DNA of 64,000 nucleotides from Aphidius gifuensis (GCF_014905175.1 NC_057790.1:16642469-16706468), one strand, 5' to 3'; positions 35,101-48,254 are shown, counted from the stretch's first letter. Translations and numbers: made by a program. Notes: generated from the letters alone by a model not told the origin.

Positions 35101-35372
35101 CATCAGTTAGATCAAATACATCATCAAGAAGGTAACATATAATAAGATTAAATTATCAACGTTGTTATGATAATAATTTTATTTCTACATTTTACATATT
35201 CATTTATTCATTTGTTGATAGTGTTACACCAAGCTCTGGAATAGAAAGAACAATGTGTTCTGCAATTACAAAAAATGGTACCCAATGTCGTTCACGTGCA
35301 CAAATTGGCCGTGAATTTTGTGGTCGACACACTGATCAGTCATCAGTCAGCATGAATTTGACAGAGAATTAA
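32114..35372 (+). CDS. Brambleberry / Kar5-like nuclear-fusion protein
   Basis: Seven exons (32114-32479, 32733-32918, 33001-33223, 33320-33616, 33727-34158, 34855-35131, 35222-35372) join in phase to give 643 residues. The start at 32114 follows a splice acceptor and gives a signal peptide, MKLTTCLMILMIMSSVDGS. A Cys-containing N-terminal domain follows (CQHKVVLKIRKTCSALTEEE, then LLNCQSFAEGRKTYPCTDEM). Next come the W-x-AYHLMNNRARGICLSARN motif, a long coiled coil, two or three membrane helices near residues 425-490 and a polar tail. This order matches animal Brambleberry and yeast Kar5, which sit at the nuclear envelope and promote nuclear membrane fusion, including pronuclear or karyomere fusion in early zebrafish embryos. 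The last exon ends with a C-x7-C-x9-C-x2-H pattern reminiscent of small zinc-binding motifs. An ATG at 32075 is not favoured because the acceptor lies after it. Confidence 0.85.
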
Positions 35373-36667
35373 TTTTTTTTTTTAATATTGATTTCTAGTT
35401 TTTAAGGTCATCAAATGACACAGATACAACAAATCAATCAACGCTATAATAATTGTAAATTACGACCAATATTTGCAAAGTACTCTTAGAACTTATACGA
35501 AATATTTATACGGAATTTGATACTTATATAATTTGAATTTTTAGTTTAATAATACTCATCTTTTTATTTATAAAAAAAAAAATACATTTTGATATAGTTT
35601 TATTAGGAAAAAAAAACAAAAATTTAAATTTACCTTTAAAAGTGTGAATGTATTTATTTATTATAATTATTATTTATTTTGAATTTTCCAAAAATTTGTT
35701 TTCAATCGTGTAAGTCATATTTGAGTACTATTTATCATAATAAATTTACAAGATAAAATATTAATTTAACAATTAAAAGTCATACATTTCTAAGACAAAT
35801 AAATTATATTTTTAAAAAATAATTATTGTAAAAAAAAAAATTATATCAGCTGATTAATAATAATGACAAAAAACAGTCAAAAAAATTGTAATATAAAAAT
35901 ATCAATAAATTAATTGTATAGTTTAAAAGTTGGAAACAAAAAAAAGTTTTTTTTTTTTTTTTTAAATAAGCTAGTTTGTTTATTTTAAATATACGTATTT
36001 TTATAAAAAATAAATAGTAAAATAATTTAATAAAAATAATAATAAAATTTAACATTGTCAGTCAAATTTTTTTCACTTTGACATAAAGAAATTAAGTAGT
36101 TGAAAAGGGGAGCTTTACTTGTTGTTAATCTGTAGGTTCTTGGTCTTTTGTACAAAGTACAATTTATCTGGTTAAAGCAATGTCAGTAAGCACTGTCTGT
36201 CAAAAAGCCTGTCAAGCAAAGCTTCACAAGACCTCGAAACTGTGGGTAAAATAAAATATACATAAATAAAAATTGAGTAAGCACAGTGGTTTTTCGTTCC
36301 GTCACGTCGTCACCCAACTTTTTAAACATCTTTTCAATATTCATATGTGATCTATTTTTGACCACCAACTCCCCTCAATAATATTTCAATAAACACACCA
36401 TTTTTTTGTTTTGAATGATTAATAATCTGACAATTTTTTTCTGTTCTTTATATTTTGGTTCTTGCTTTTATGATTATTTCATTTTTTTGAATGACCTGAT
36501 GGGAGGTACTTGACGTCCTCCGATTTTTGTCGGTAACTTCAAATGATAGACCCAAAAAGAGTCTGTAATATTTCGGCAAGTAAGAGGGTCCCCGGAAGAC
36601 GATGATGAAAAAAAAAAAACCACCAAACCAGACAAGTCGTTGAGAATATGAAGATCAATTCTGCGAA

Positions 36668-37158
36668 TGTATTTTTTTTTTATTCTTCTCTACGTTCGTT
36701 TACATTTATTGCCCAACATATGTTACTATATTGCAGTTATAACTCTCTATCAACAACATCAAAAATTTTCTTGGCCAGTTATTGAATGAATTTACACACC
36801 AAAAAAAAAAAAACGATGTCCACCATGTGTCGTTTTCCAACACATCTAGTCAAACAAAAATGCACACTTAATTTTTTGTCTGTTACTCTATACCTGACTA
36901 TTTTATTGTTAAAAAACCGACATAAATTTTAACCGACGATAATATTGCATAGAACAGAAAAAATAAAAAATAAAAAAGAATTGAGTCAGAGGAAAAAAAT
37001 AAAACTGATGAAGGATACCGGAAGGAGCCTGCTGAATAATTTTCAACCTACTTGAAGAGTTTTTTTGGGGAAAAAACAATTGACATGGTGAAACACGACA
37101 CACATGTTGAATATCCTGAGGAATCTTCGTGGAAATGATCTGATATGTGAAATTTAGA
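36668..37158 (+). repeat. Long direct repeat A1 upstream of twist
   Basis: About 490 bases match 47137-47661 in the same orientation. The right 220 bases (from about 36935) are nearly identical between copies, with only a few substitutions and poly(A) length changes. The left part is more diverged. A 30-base block (36814-36843) is inverted relative to the other copy. The conserved right part contains GGGGAAAAAAC (37067-37077) and the E-box CACATG (37101-37106). The 64-codon minus-strand frame over it is not supported as a gene. Confidence 0.9.
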
Positions 37159-37732
37159 AGAAAAAAATGTTCAAAAAATTATATGAATCAGTTTCAATGA
37201 ATTAAAATGAATATCTATACACTGTTAGGCAAAAATATAAAGTGTTTTTTATTTAATAAATATCAAAAAATATTACAATAAATTTATATTTGCCCACAAT
37301 GACAATCAAAGTGCTTGCATTTTAATATTTGATGCACAAAGATGTTGCAAGTTTTACTACGAGATAGAAATTTTTAATGGAATTTTATCTTGTAAGTGAA
37401 TGCCTGCGAATGTGGGTCATGAATGGCACCAGTGTTTTTACCACTTCAACTATGTGTCCAATGTTAAGATCAACATTTTTTTTTCTCTTTCTTAATTTCA
37501 TTTATGCTTGCCGAATTTTAAATATTGATTTTAAATGGTAAAATCCAGTCAAGTATATATAATTTTAATATATTTTTTTGTTATATATAAAGTTTCATAC
37601 TAAAATATATATGTATAAAATTTTTGAGAGACAGTTTGAATAATATTTAAAAGCTAAAAGAACAAATATAAAAAGTATGAATTATTATAACTCATTTTTT
37701 TTTATATTTATTTATTTTTTTTTTTTTTTTCA

Positions 37733-38157
37733 GTTTTTTATTTGCCTTGAATGTGCGAAAATGGTAGTCGACAACGACAATTAAATAAAGAAATAAAATA
37801 ACGAAGATGATGCGAAGGAAGCGATCCAAGACGGTCATGTGAACCGGATTTTACCGGCAGCTGTGAGTTTGTGTTTTATGCTTATTTGTTGCAAGCTTCT
37901 TGGGGCCCTTGGAGACTCATCAAAGCTCGATCCCCAATAAAAATCATGTAAGTTTAATAAATATATTTTTCACTTTCAACATAATATTTTTAATTATCCA
38001 TCTTCTTTTTATTTATTTATTTTCTTTTTTATTTTATTTTACTGTGTTTTTTTTTTTGTTCATTATATATAGCTGCAGCTTTTTTTATTTTAATGTATGG
38101 GAAAGACAAGTCCAGGCATTCGAGGAATTAGGAACACCGGAAGACAAATGTCATTGA
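37733..38157 (+). other. Possible spliced non-coding exons
   Basis: A poly-pyrimidine tract ending in CAG at 37732 is followed by about 216 less AT-rich bases and a GTAAGT donor at 37949. A TATATAG acceptor ends near 38072. This looks like an internal exon followed by a second one. No long frame spans them. It could be part of a non-coding transcript, or chance. Confidence 0.2.
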
Positions 38158-41100
38158 TAATTTTATGCATCAAGAGATGAAAAATCTTCGTTGGAGTTCT
38201 GGATTGAATTAATAATTGTTTTGTAATATAACTAATAACATTTTCAGCTGAAAAATTAAATGTTTATAAATTTAAATTTGGCGATATATTTTGTTTGATC
38301 TTTGATAAAAAATTAACATCTCAAACAAAATATTAAAAGCTGAGTTAACATTAGATGTTGAATCGAATTTATCTGACTAATTCAATAAAATATATAATCT
38401 AAAAGTCAGAAGAATTTTCTTGTCAAATGATTTTTTTTCATTTTAATTATTTGTCCACAAAAAAAAAAAAATTAAAATGAACACATGATATTTTTTTTCC
38501 TATTTTTTTTTAATGTTGATTTTTTAATATTTTTCAAATGTTGAATTTCAACATCTGAGGTAAATAAAAAGCATATTTTCTAGAGTCCAGATAGGTAAAC
38601 ATTTTATATTTTTGTCTATAACTGTATGTATTTATATTTTTTTTCATATGTTTTGCACAAAAGACGTCACAAATTTGGGCCAGGGTTGAAAACATCCTAG
38701 GCAAAACCCAAAAATCTGGTAACAATCTGGTACAAGTCTTTTTATACCTGACCATCCTTCTAAGTGTATTTTTCTTTATGTTTTGAAACTTTGCTGTGTC
38801 ATTAAAATTTTTTTTTTTTTTCTTATCAGGATCCCAAAAAAATGTGCTTTTTTTATTTCTTCTATCTGTCCGAGGTTTTGCCGCCATACCTGATTTGGTG
38901 CTTACCGCTTTGTGTATTTTCAAAATGCACAAACAAAAGTACCGTTTATTTTATTTTTTTAATTTTTAACGTTTTAGGCAAGCCTTCTTCTTAAACTACC
39001 AGACAAAGAGGAGACTTTTTTCTACATTTTTTTATCGCACCGAATTTTAAGGTAATATACAATTGTAGGTATATATACAGCATGTTTTTTTTTTCTTTTT
39101 AAAAAAAAAAATACTTGAATTTTCTTTGTAGGTACATTTCTTTGGTCTTTTTTTTTTTTTTTATTTTAATTACGGTCGAAACGTTGACCTAAACCCATCA
39201 GTTTATATTTTTTTTCAACAACTAAAAATTTATATATTTTAAATCCAGCAAGCTTGTGTATACATTGTTTGTTAAATTTTCGTTCTTTGTCGTGTCACTT
39301 CAGTCAGCACGATATATTTCTATATATATATTTTTTTTTTTAATCTAAAAAGTAACACATAATATACTTGAACTTGTGACTCCGATGAGTTTAATTAAAA
39401 AAATAATAACAATAATATTTCAAACAAAAAAAAAAAATGCTTCATATTCTTTCCATTAATCATGGGACAGCTGTCTGATGGTTTTCCTGAGTGGTTGACG
39501 ATATTCAGTATAGTAGGTGGAGTCCATATTTCTATTAACACGTTAGGATGATTCTCGTAAGTATTTCGAAACTCATTCCTTGATGCATCATCGTATTTAA
39601 ATTATTCTATTTGACTTTTCTTTTTTTCCCCTTTTCAAACTAAGAGCTGATAAAAATGGCTTAAAAAAGAAAAAAAACTACCACGTGTTTATTACAATTT
39701 AAAAAAAAAAAACAAATTTATCCATTCAAAAATTAATTCGAACTAAAATTTCAAACCGTTTGAAAAATAATGTAAAATCAAGTAAATTTTTCATTTGATT
39801 TTTATCTAATATTCAGCTTAAATCGTAAAAAAATAATTCAAGAAAATAATAATGATGAAAAAATATATTTTTTATTATTCTTACACATTTATTTTGACAA
39901 TTAGTTTTCGTTAAAATATAAAACAAATGTAAAAATCCAAATTTATAGTATTTTCAGTAAATTTTAAGTCATGAATTTACATTTTTTTTTTAAAACTACA
40001 TGTTAATTTTCTATTAAAATTCATATATATATAGTTTTTATGTTTTACTCGCAATTTAAAAAACAATTTCTTCATTTACCATGCGTTATTTTCATTCTTA
40101 AAAAATTAATATTCTCCGAACAAATGTACTTCAATATAAAGTTCAATGGACTTTGTATATTATGAAATTTTTTTGGTCGCTAAAAGATATATCTAATTTT
40201 TGAATCTTTATAATTATATTTTCTATGTAACTTTTAAAAAATTTCCTTGAAACTTGTATTTGAAAATTGTGAAGATAATAGAATATTTGAAAAAAAAAAA
40301 AGTATATAAACATGCAGCCACTTGATATTGATGATGGCAAACAACACACAAAATTTCAACGTATTTCATTTGCAGTGAGACGAAGGAAGGGACAAAAAAT
40401 TCTATTTTCGAATACATGACGATGATGGAACTTCAGCACACTATAAGTATATATATATGTACTGTGGTACACACCAAAAGCGTAAAGAAAGATTTATGAA
40501 GAACGGAAGAGAACATTGAGTATTATTCTTCTTTATTTTTATACTTTGCTTGTGGGTAACCCTTTTGGGGTTTGGACCTGTGACATATATTTTGTCGATG
40601 AAATATCGATGGTGTTTATTGGCCCAAAAAAAAGATGTTATTATAAAAATTTCTACCAACAAAGATTTATTTTTAAAAATTTAAATCAATATATCCAAAC
40701 ACAACTATTATTTATTTATATTCTTTTAAATTTTTAATTTAAATTATTGTACAAATTTTAAATTATATATCAAGATATAATTGAGCTGCATGCATAAATG
40801 AATTTTCATGCTGAAATTTGAAAATAGATTGAGCCATTGAAGGTCACTGTGTTTATATGTATATACTGATCATGATATACCATGATAGTGGGAAGCTAAA
40901 ACTTCTATTTTTTATAAATTTTTTTATTTTTATTTTATTCATTTATCGTATTACAAAGCATACTGTTAAATTTTCTTGGCTCTCAAGAAACCAGTCAAAG
41001 CTCGTTAATAACGACAAGTGACTAGTGTCCATGTCAAAGCTGAATCTATCAATAATCTTGTCTGGTTTCAGCTGCAAATTTTATATGAAAAATATACATT

Positions 41101-42617
41101 ATAATATTAATAATTGTTGACTTTTTGTTGTTATTTTGGTTCATCAATATTCATAATTTACCAAAAATCAGTTGAAAACTTTTATCATCAAACTTAGGAA
41201 CAATTTATAAGTTTTAAATTTTTTATTTTTCTTGCCAGCTCCGTTTGTGATGTGTGCCATTTTGTAGACTTCCCCTGCACATTCAACAGAGCATGATGAC
41301 AAAAAAAATAAAAATTGATAATTGAATTCTACACTTACAAACAGACATTTTTGGCTGATTTTTTTTGAATATAAGATCCGTTAAAATACGAACTTATTTG
41401 TGTTATTAATTTTGAAAATGAATCTTTAAAAATACCGAAAAAAAATCAACAATTATTAATTAATTATCGATATATTTTTTACTTTTGCAAATAGACAAGT
41501 TTTGTTTTTCGATTGTCAATTATTTGTTGGTATTCTTCAGGGTTAATTAGCGAGACTTTTTATACAAATATAAGTAAAGACATTGAAACGGACTCGATGC
41601 AAATTGTCAACTTTGTATTTAGAATGATTTTTTTTTATACTTATTACATGAATCTCTTGTGTGATATATAAATGACTGCAGTAAATACACTCATGTTTCA
41701 TTTTTAAAATAGACCGGAAATCGACATCCCATATACCTGGACTAGAAGTCTAGAAATGACTAGACTCTCCTCTAGAGTCTAGATCTCCGCCCTCAACAAA
41801 AGATATACCAAATGCGAGTCAAGGAAGGAAATAAATAAATATATATACTTATATGTAAAAAAATATAAGAAAGACATGAAAATGGCGTTTTAAAAAATTT
41901 AAAAAAAAAAAAGTTTAAAGGGGTTGGGTTAATGATGATTTACATGTTGATTTTTTAAAAGTGATATTAGCTATTATTTGTCGTGTTTATTATAATCTCT
42001 GTTTCTTCTCACTAAATATATAAATTTTTATAAGCTATATTTTTTAATGAAAAAAAAATTGTTTAGAAAGAAGTGTATATAGAAAGAAAAATAAGACAGC
42101 TGTGCATGGTATTCATTTGAGAATGTCAACAAGGGTGTCGTAGAGTCTTCATGAGACCAACAAGAAGAGCAGGTGGAATATCACACATACATGAAATAGT
42201 ACATATGGTTAAATGGATCAACATAATATTTGTATATAAAATATACTTTTTATGTGCTGGGACTATACTATATAAAGCTCCGCCCAAATGAGACACCTGT
42301 ACGATTTTATATACCTGGATGTTATATTCTTGATCTTGATGTAGGACACCTGTTGGACCAATCCTCGTATCTTTTCATTCTGATTCGTTCTAACGAAAAC
42401 AACACAGTTTAAATCTTGCATGGTGGTTTTGAAAAGTCAAGATGAAAGATGTTTCATATATATGATCAAGGAGTTGTTTACTGTCTGATATATATAGTAA
42501 TACCATGACTACTAAGTATATATAATCAAAACGCATAGTTAGTATAACGTGTGATTATATAGTGAAGAAAAAGATTGTTAGTGCATGAATATGTCTAGCT
42601 GTACTTGACTGTAATAT

Positions 42618-42800
42618 CAGTGAAAAAAATAAATAGTATTTCTTAGTAATATTTACTACTTTATTCTATCATCATGATTATTAGAAGAACAATTTGTATA
42701 TTATTATTTTAGCAACATGATTCGTTATTGTTTTTTTTAAATTACTTTTGGACAATTGGATAATATATACGTGAATACCTAATACCTGAAATGTTATCAA
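42618..42800 (+). repeat. Diverged direct repeat B1 upstream of twist
   Basis: About 180 bases resemble 46890-47062 in the same orientation, sharing words such as ATATTATTATTT, AGCAA-ATG-TTCGTTATT-like sequence and TTTTTGGAC-ATTGGAT. Similarity is moderate with small gaps. It lies 5.8 kb to the right of repeat A1. Confidence 0.65.
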
Positions 42801-45800
42801 ATAAAATGACTACAAATAATTGGGATTGAATGATTTCTATGACTATATGATGATTTATTTATTATTATTTTTTTAAAAGCTTTTTTAGAATTTCTAAATC
42901 TATATTTTAATACCTAATTTTTTTGTTGTAATAATATTAAATATCAATAAAGAAAATTTATCATATTAATAAGTTTAAAGTTCTACGCTGACCCAATGCG
43001 CAAATTTAAAACCAATTAAAATATTCATCTGATGAAAATGTTGATCTGATTAAACGCATAAGATCAATCATGAATCATTAGTAGTTGGTTTCTTGAGTGA
43101 TGTTGATTGTATACTGCACAATCTGAATAGTGAATACTCTTACTTTAATTTTAGAAAATTAAGGTCCCTCATTGACAATGACCCGTGGGAATATATCACT
43201 GAGATAAATTTAAAACCATGTTTTTTTTTTTAACATACCATTTATATACTGCGAAATCATTTCCATATATACATTGGGCTTTTTTTTTTTTTTATTTTGG
43301 TGTTACGGCCTAGACATAGGAATGAGTAAGAAAGAGAGGAAGTTGTCAAAAAAATGCCTTTGTGTCTGGCAGAGTCCACAAGCCCAATCATAATTCCAAG
43401 GTTTTTTTTTTTTTTTACGAATTGGCATGGAAAGTATCTAGTGTGAAAAATCTTTTCGCCATGTGTTGGCGAAACAAACTGCGAGACCAATAGGTATAAA
43501 ATAGAAGATGTGGCAATGTCACGTATCTTGCATTCATTGCTTATATTAAAACTACCCTCTATCTTTCTTTTTATATATGTATATGCGTGTATCTATTTTT
43601 TAAAATAAGTTGAATGAACAGTTCACATGGTATACGTATATATCTTCAAATTCCATCGATGCAATGTGAAAACTATACGAAAGACACATGTTAAAAATTA
43701 CAGGATTTTTTTTTTTAACCAATAATTAACAGGTTGAAAAGTTTCCTGGGCATGCGACACTTATTGCTCACCAGGTTTCCAGGATTTAATTCCTTGGGAA
43801 CCACAAAAATCTATTGATATAGACATAGATATACATATACTTTGAAATGCAAAAAATTCACACAGTCAGTTTAGGGTATACGATTTACTTCCAAGTAAAC
43901 AAATTGAAACCTTTTTTGAATATTTCATATCAACAGCAATCTATCTAACAGTTTCAATGATTTTAAATGATCAATTTTGATAGTACTGATTCCATTAAAA
44001 ATCATCTGAAATTATCAAATCATTAAAAGAAAAAGATGTAAACTCCGAAGAGGGAAAGTCATCAACCTCTTGATGATTTCGATTAATTTAAAATGAGATT
44101 TTTTTCAAGATGAACAGACGATTTCATGATTAAATAATCGATAATATTTGTTTTTTTTTTTCATCAAAAATATAATGCAACGAAATTTAATTCAAAAATA
44201 TATAAGGTTATTTGTTTTTCTTTTTATTTTTTTTTTTTTTTTTAGCAAATATATTTGTGCTGTATTTTAAAAATACAAGTTGGACAGTTTTTATTGTTTA
44301 TTCAATAAGTATAAACACAGCTTTGAAATATGTTTCTAAAAGTTAATCCAAATACTATTTGACTTTTGTCCAATTTTATCTTTTGTCATGACAAGTTTGT
44401 TTATTTATTTTTTATTATTTTTTTTAGTATTTTTTAAGAAGCTCAAATATAAGTTTATTTGCAATGTTGATCATCTGGTGAACATAAATAAATATATAAA
44501 TAATAAAATACAGTATTTTCTGTCTTATAATTCAATTAATATATATTTTTTTTTTTTCAATCATTTTATATTTTTTATAAAGAAATGTATATAACAGTAG
44601 AAGAGTCATTGAAAAAGAATAAAAATAAACGAATTGAATATTGAATTGGTCTTTATATATATATTTATATACCTGGAACATGAGTGTGAAAAGGTATTGA
44701 CCGTTCAGATGTGTCTATAAAAATCTGAGGAATAATAATGGCACGTGCTATATATACATATATTTATACTAGAGAAGCACTCATATGCCTATTCAGGTGA
44801 TCAAGCAATACTATACCAACTGGTCAACACATGTGTGTTAGAGCGCGTGTGCCAGGACAATTCAGCAAGGATGCACCTAAAAAAATTATACAAAACCAAA
44901 ATTTCGAGAGGATTTCGCCGTATCTAATGATATTCAAGTCACGTTTTTTGTGATCCATCTGCACTCATTTCAAGTACTATATTTTTTATTTTTTTTTCCA
45001 TTCTTTATACATATTTTTTTATTTTAATTTTTTTTTTTTATTACTTCCTGTTTTATTAGAAAATGAAAAATTCATCCATTCAAAGTTGAACTTAATTTTT
45101 AGAGTAAAAAAATAGTTTTTATAATTTTTTTCAGAAAAGTTATTGATGGTTAAAAAGAAGAATACAGTTTGATAATTTATTTGCCAGTTAGATGGAAAAT
45201 TTTTCATATTATAACCAGTTTTTGACGCTGGTGAAAACCTGTTTACCCATAATACAAATGAGAAAAATATAATGCCTTTTTCATAAAGGATCAGAAGAAA
45301 AAGCCAGCAATTGCCTTGACCATTTTTCAAAAATCAACCTTCAGAATATTGACATGTTATTTATTAAATTATACAAAAAAAAATAAAGAAGAAAATTCTG
45401 CTGTATATTGAATAATTCACTGTCAATTATATTTTTTGGATTTTGATATTGATGGGATATCTACTGCAAAAAAAAAATCAACAAAAAGCTGTATATATTT
45501 TTATTACAATTAAAATTTCTGTTGAGCTTTTTTTACTTTTAATATTTTCAAATATAAATTTAAGAAACATTTTCTTGTATGAATTTTAAAATTACATTTG
45601 TGTTAAAAACTAAAGTCTCAGATTGTAGCAAATTTAATACAAAAATTTTTAAAATTTTTTACACAATTGTTTGGTTTTATTTTATTTTTATAATGTATTT
45701 AGTATTCCAAGGGGGTCGTGGCATCTTCTAAGAATTATAATATGCAAATGGAAGGCGATTAGAAAATAATAGTATGGGTGAGGATTTAGGACGTAGCTTG

Positions 45801-46889
45801 GACCCCATGGTACCTAATATAATAAACCGTAGAAACCGGCAGGTAGAAGTCTCTGGAAATATATAGCACACTGTGAGTTCTATTGTTCAATTTTGTTCAC
45901 GGCAGACTGCTGGTCGCCAGTTCGACTTTGTGTCTGCAGCTTCACAACATGCAAAAAAAATATAAAAAAAAAAGAATAAAAAAATAGCAAGAAATTATCC
46001 TGTCTACGAGATGGCCTTAACAAATTTCCAGCGAACGAGTAACATCGATGAAACGATGCCGATTTTCGAAGGGTATAATAAGAAAAAAAAAAAAAAAAAA
46101 TAGAAAGTTCAAAATGAAAATTAAATTATATTATTTCAAATCATTTTTTTATATATTCAAAAAAATAAATAAATAAAAAATACAAGCTGTCAGAGCTTGA
46201 TGTGTATTTCTTGAGTGAAATTGTCATAAATTCCATCACACCATGACTTAACCGCTAGATGATTGATATTTTTCTTCATATATATATATTTATTTTATTT
46301 TAAATTCATTTTAAAAGCAACTATCAGGGTGGTCGTAAAAATTTACTCAAGTAAAAGGGCTAAAAACAATTTAAAATCAAACAAACATTGATGGATAAAA
46401 AGAAAAAAAAATATATATCTTTCATTGCTTTCACCGCATTTCCGTCGTCACCCCTTTTTGTATATTGTTTCAATGCCATCACACTGCGATGTCTTTCCAA
46501 CATTTATAATGTATATATCGACTTATGTATACTATGCATTTTTAACGAATGAACAATTATATATACTTGTTGAATTTTTTTATAATTTTTTTTTTTGTTT
46601 CACTGCATTAACATCTGCACAACAGATAAATAGACTATCTTCTCGTTGTGACATGCCGCGAAAAATAATTATTTGTCTTTCAAGATGTTATACAAGTATT
46701 ATGTAAACTATATATGATGTCGTACATGAAACACAGTGTTTATGAATTACGTTATGAGAATATTTTTTAATATGAAATATCAAACTTGTAAATTGAATTG
46801 ATTAATTACCTAGGTGGTCTGAAGTTCACTACCTGATTTAGTGATATTATCAAATACAAAGCGAGCGAATACTTTGAGAGTGTAATTAT

Positions 46890-47062
46890 AATGAAAAGAA
46901 ATAAACAGTATTTATTAGTAATTTACAATACTATATTTTGTCATGATGAATATATTAGAAAAACAATGTATATATTATTATTTCAGCAAAATGTTTTGTT
47001 ATTATTTTTTGAAATTTATTTTTGGACGATTGGATGTTCGTGAAGACCTGAAATCTATATAA
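46890..47062 (+). repeat. Diverged direct repeat B2 upstream of twist
   Basis: This is the second copy of the B repeat. It lies only about 75 bases left of repeat A2, so sequences related to two loci about 5.5 kb apart (A1 and B1) are placed next to each other here. Confidence 0.65.
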
Positions 47063-47136
47063 CTAACCAAAAAGCTTCATCCGGGTGGTTGAGTACATCA
47101 TCATATAGAGCAGTGAGAATTTTTTATTTATATATA

Positions 47137-47661
47137 TACTTATTGTTTTTTTTTTTATTATTCTCTACGTTCGTTTACATTCATTGCTCAGCATATGTTA
47201 CTATATATGTATTGCAGTATAACTCTACATCAACAACAAATATATGTAGAAGAAAATTTTTCTTGGCCGGTTCTTGAATGAATCTTAAGTGTCGGAAAAC
47301 GACACATGGTAGACATCGGTTTTTTTTTTTAGCGTAACACATACAGTCCAACAAAAATGCACACTCAATTTTTAGTCTGCCGACTGATATTGGACACTCT
47401 ATACCTGACTATTATATTGTAAAATAACCGACATCAATTTTAACCGACGATAATATTGCATAGAACAGAAAAAATAAAAAAAAAAAAAGAATTGAGTCAG
47501 AGGAAAAAAATAAAACTGATGAAGGATACCGGAAGGAGCCCGCTGAATAATTTTCAACCTACTTGGAGAGTTTTTTTGGGGAAAAAACAATTGACATGGT
47601 GAAACACGACACACATGTTGAATATCCTGAGGAATCTTCGTGGAAATGATCTGATATGTGT
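47137..47661 (+). repeat. Long direct repeat A2 upstream of twist
   Basis: Second copy of repeat A, with the near-identical core from about 47440 to 47661. It carries the same GGGGAAAAAAC (47578-47588) and CACATG (47612-47617). The block at 47289-47318 is the inverted counterpart of 36814-36843, with a poly(T) tract after it where A1 has poly(A) before it. Confidence 0.9.
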
Positions 47662-48103
47662 TTTTTTACAAAAAATTTAAAAAACTGTACCCATCGTGTG
47701 AGTCCTATTTGCTAAAAAAAAAAAAAAAATGTCATGAAAGGATATTTCATTGATAAGATAGAAAAGCTTTTTTATAAATACAATTAAAAATGAGTTTTAT
47801 ACAAAAGTATGAAATGCAAGTATAGCATTTAAAGCTCTTTTTTTATAAATTTATTTTTGGACAATTGATTAAAAAATGACTTGATGAGACATATAGGACT
47901 TGAAGGGTGATGTATCAATGTGGAGCGTTGGAAGAGGCAAGGGGCTTGAGTGTCCCCCACTGAGAGAGCTCAGGATATTGACTAGTCCGTGAGGCCCACA
48001 TATTTCTCTTTTTTATATTCTTTTTTTTTTTTTTTTTTTGTCTTGAAAAAAGAAAAATTCCTTATTTTTTTAGTTTACTCAAGCTTTGAAGCAACGTGTG
48101 GCG

Positions 48104-48182
48104 AATTCGCCCTCGGGAGTCCTGGGACTGATCTACCACCCTTCATATAATATATACACGCGGCTTCTAGGACTCCCTAGAT
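48104..48182 (+). other. Imperfect hairpin of about 75 bases
   Basis: A left arm around TCGGGAGTCCTGGGA can pair with a right arm around TTCTAGGACTCCCTAGA, giving about 14-16 pairs with two or three mismatches and a loop of roughly 45 bases. The size is in the range of a microRNA precursor, but the stem is short and I recognise no known microRNA. Confidence 0.25.
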
Positions 48183-48254
48183 ACAAAATTTTTCATCTCA
48201 AATTTCTGGGAACATATATGCAGATAGTGATTAAGAACGGAGAGACCACTGACG

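Noticed and set aside
36909..37103. 64-codon minus-strand frame repeated as a 71-codon frame at 47399-47614
   Set aside because: The similarity of the two peptides follows from the DNA duplication; differences include poly(A) length changes, and there is no start context or splice partner.
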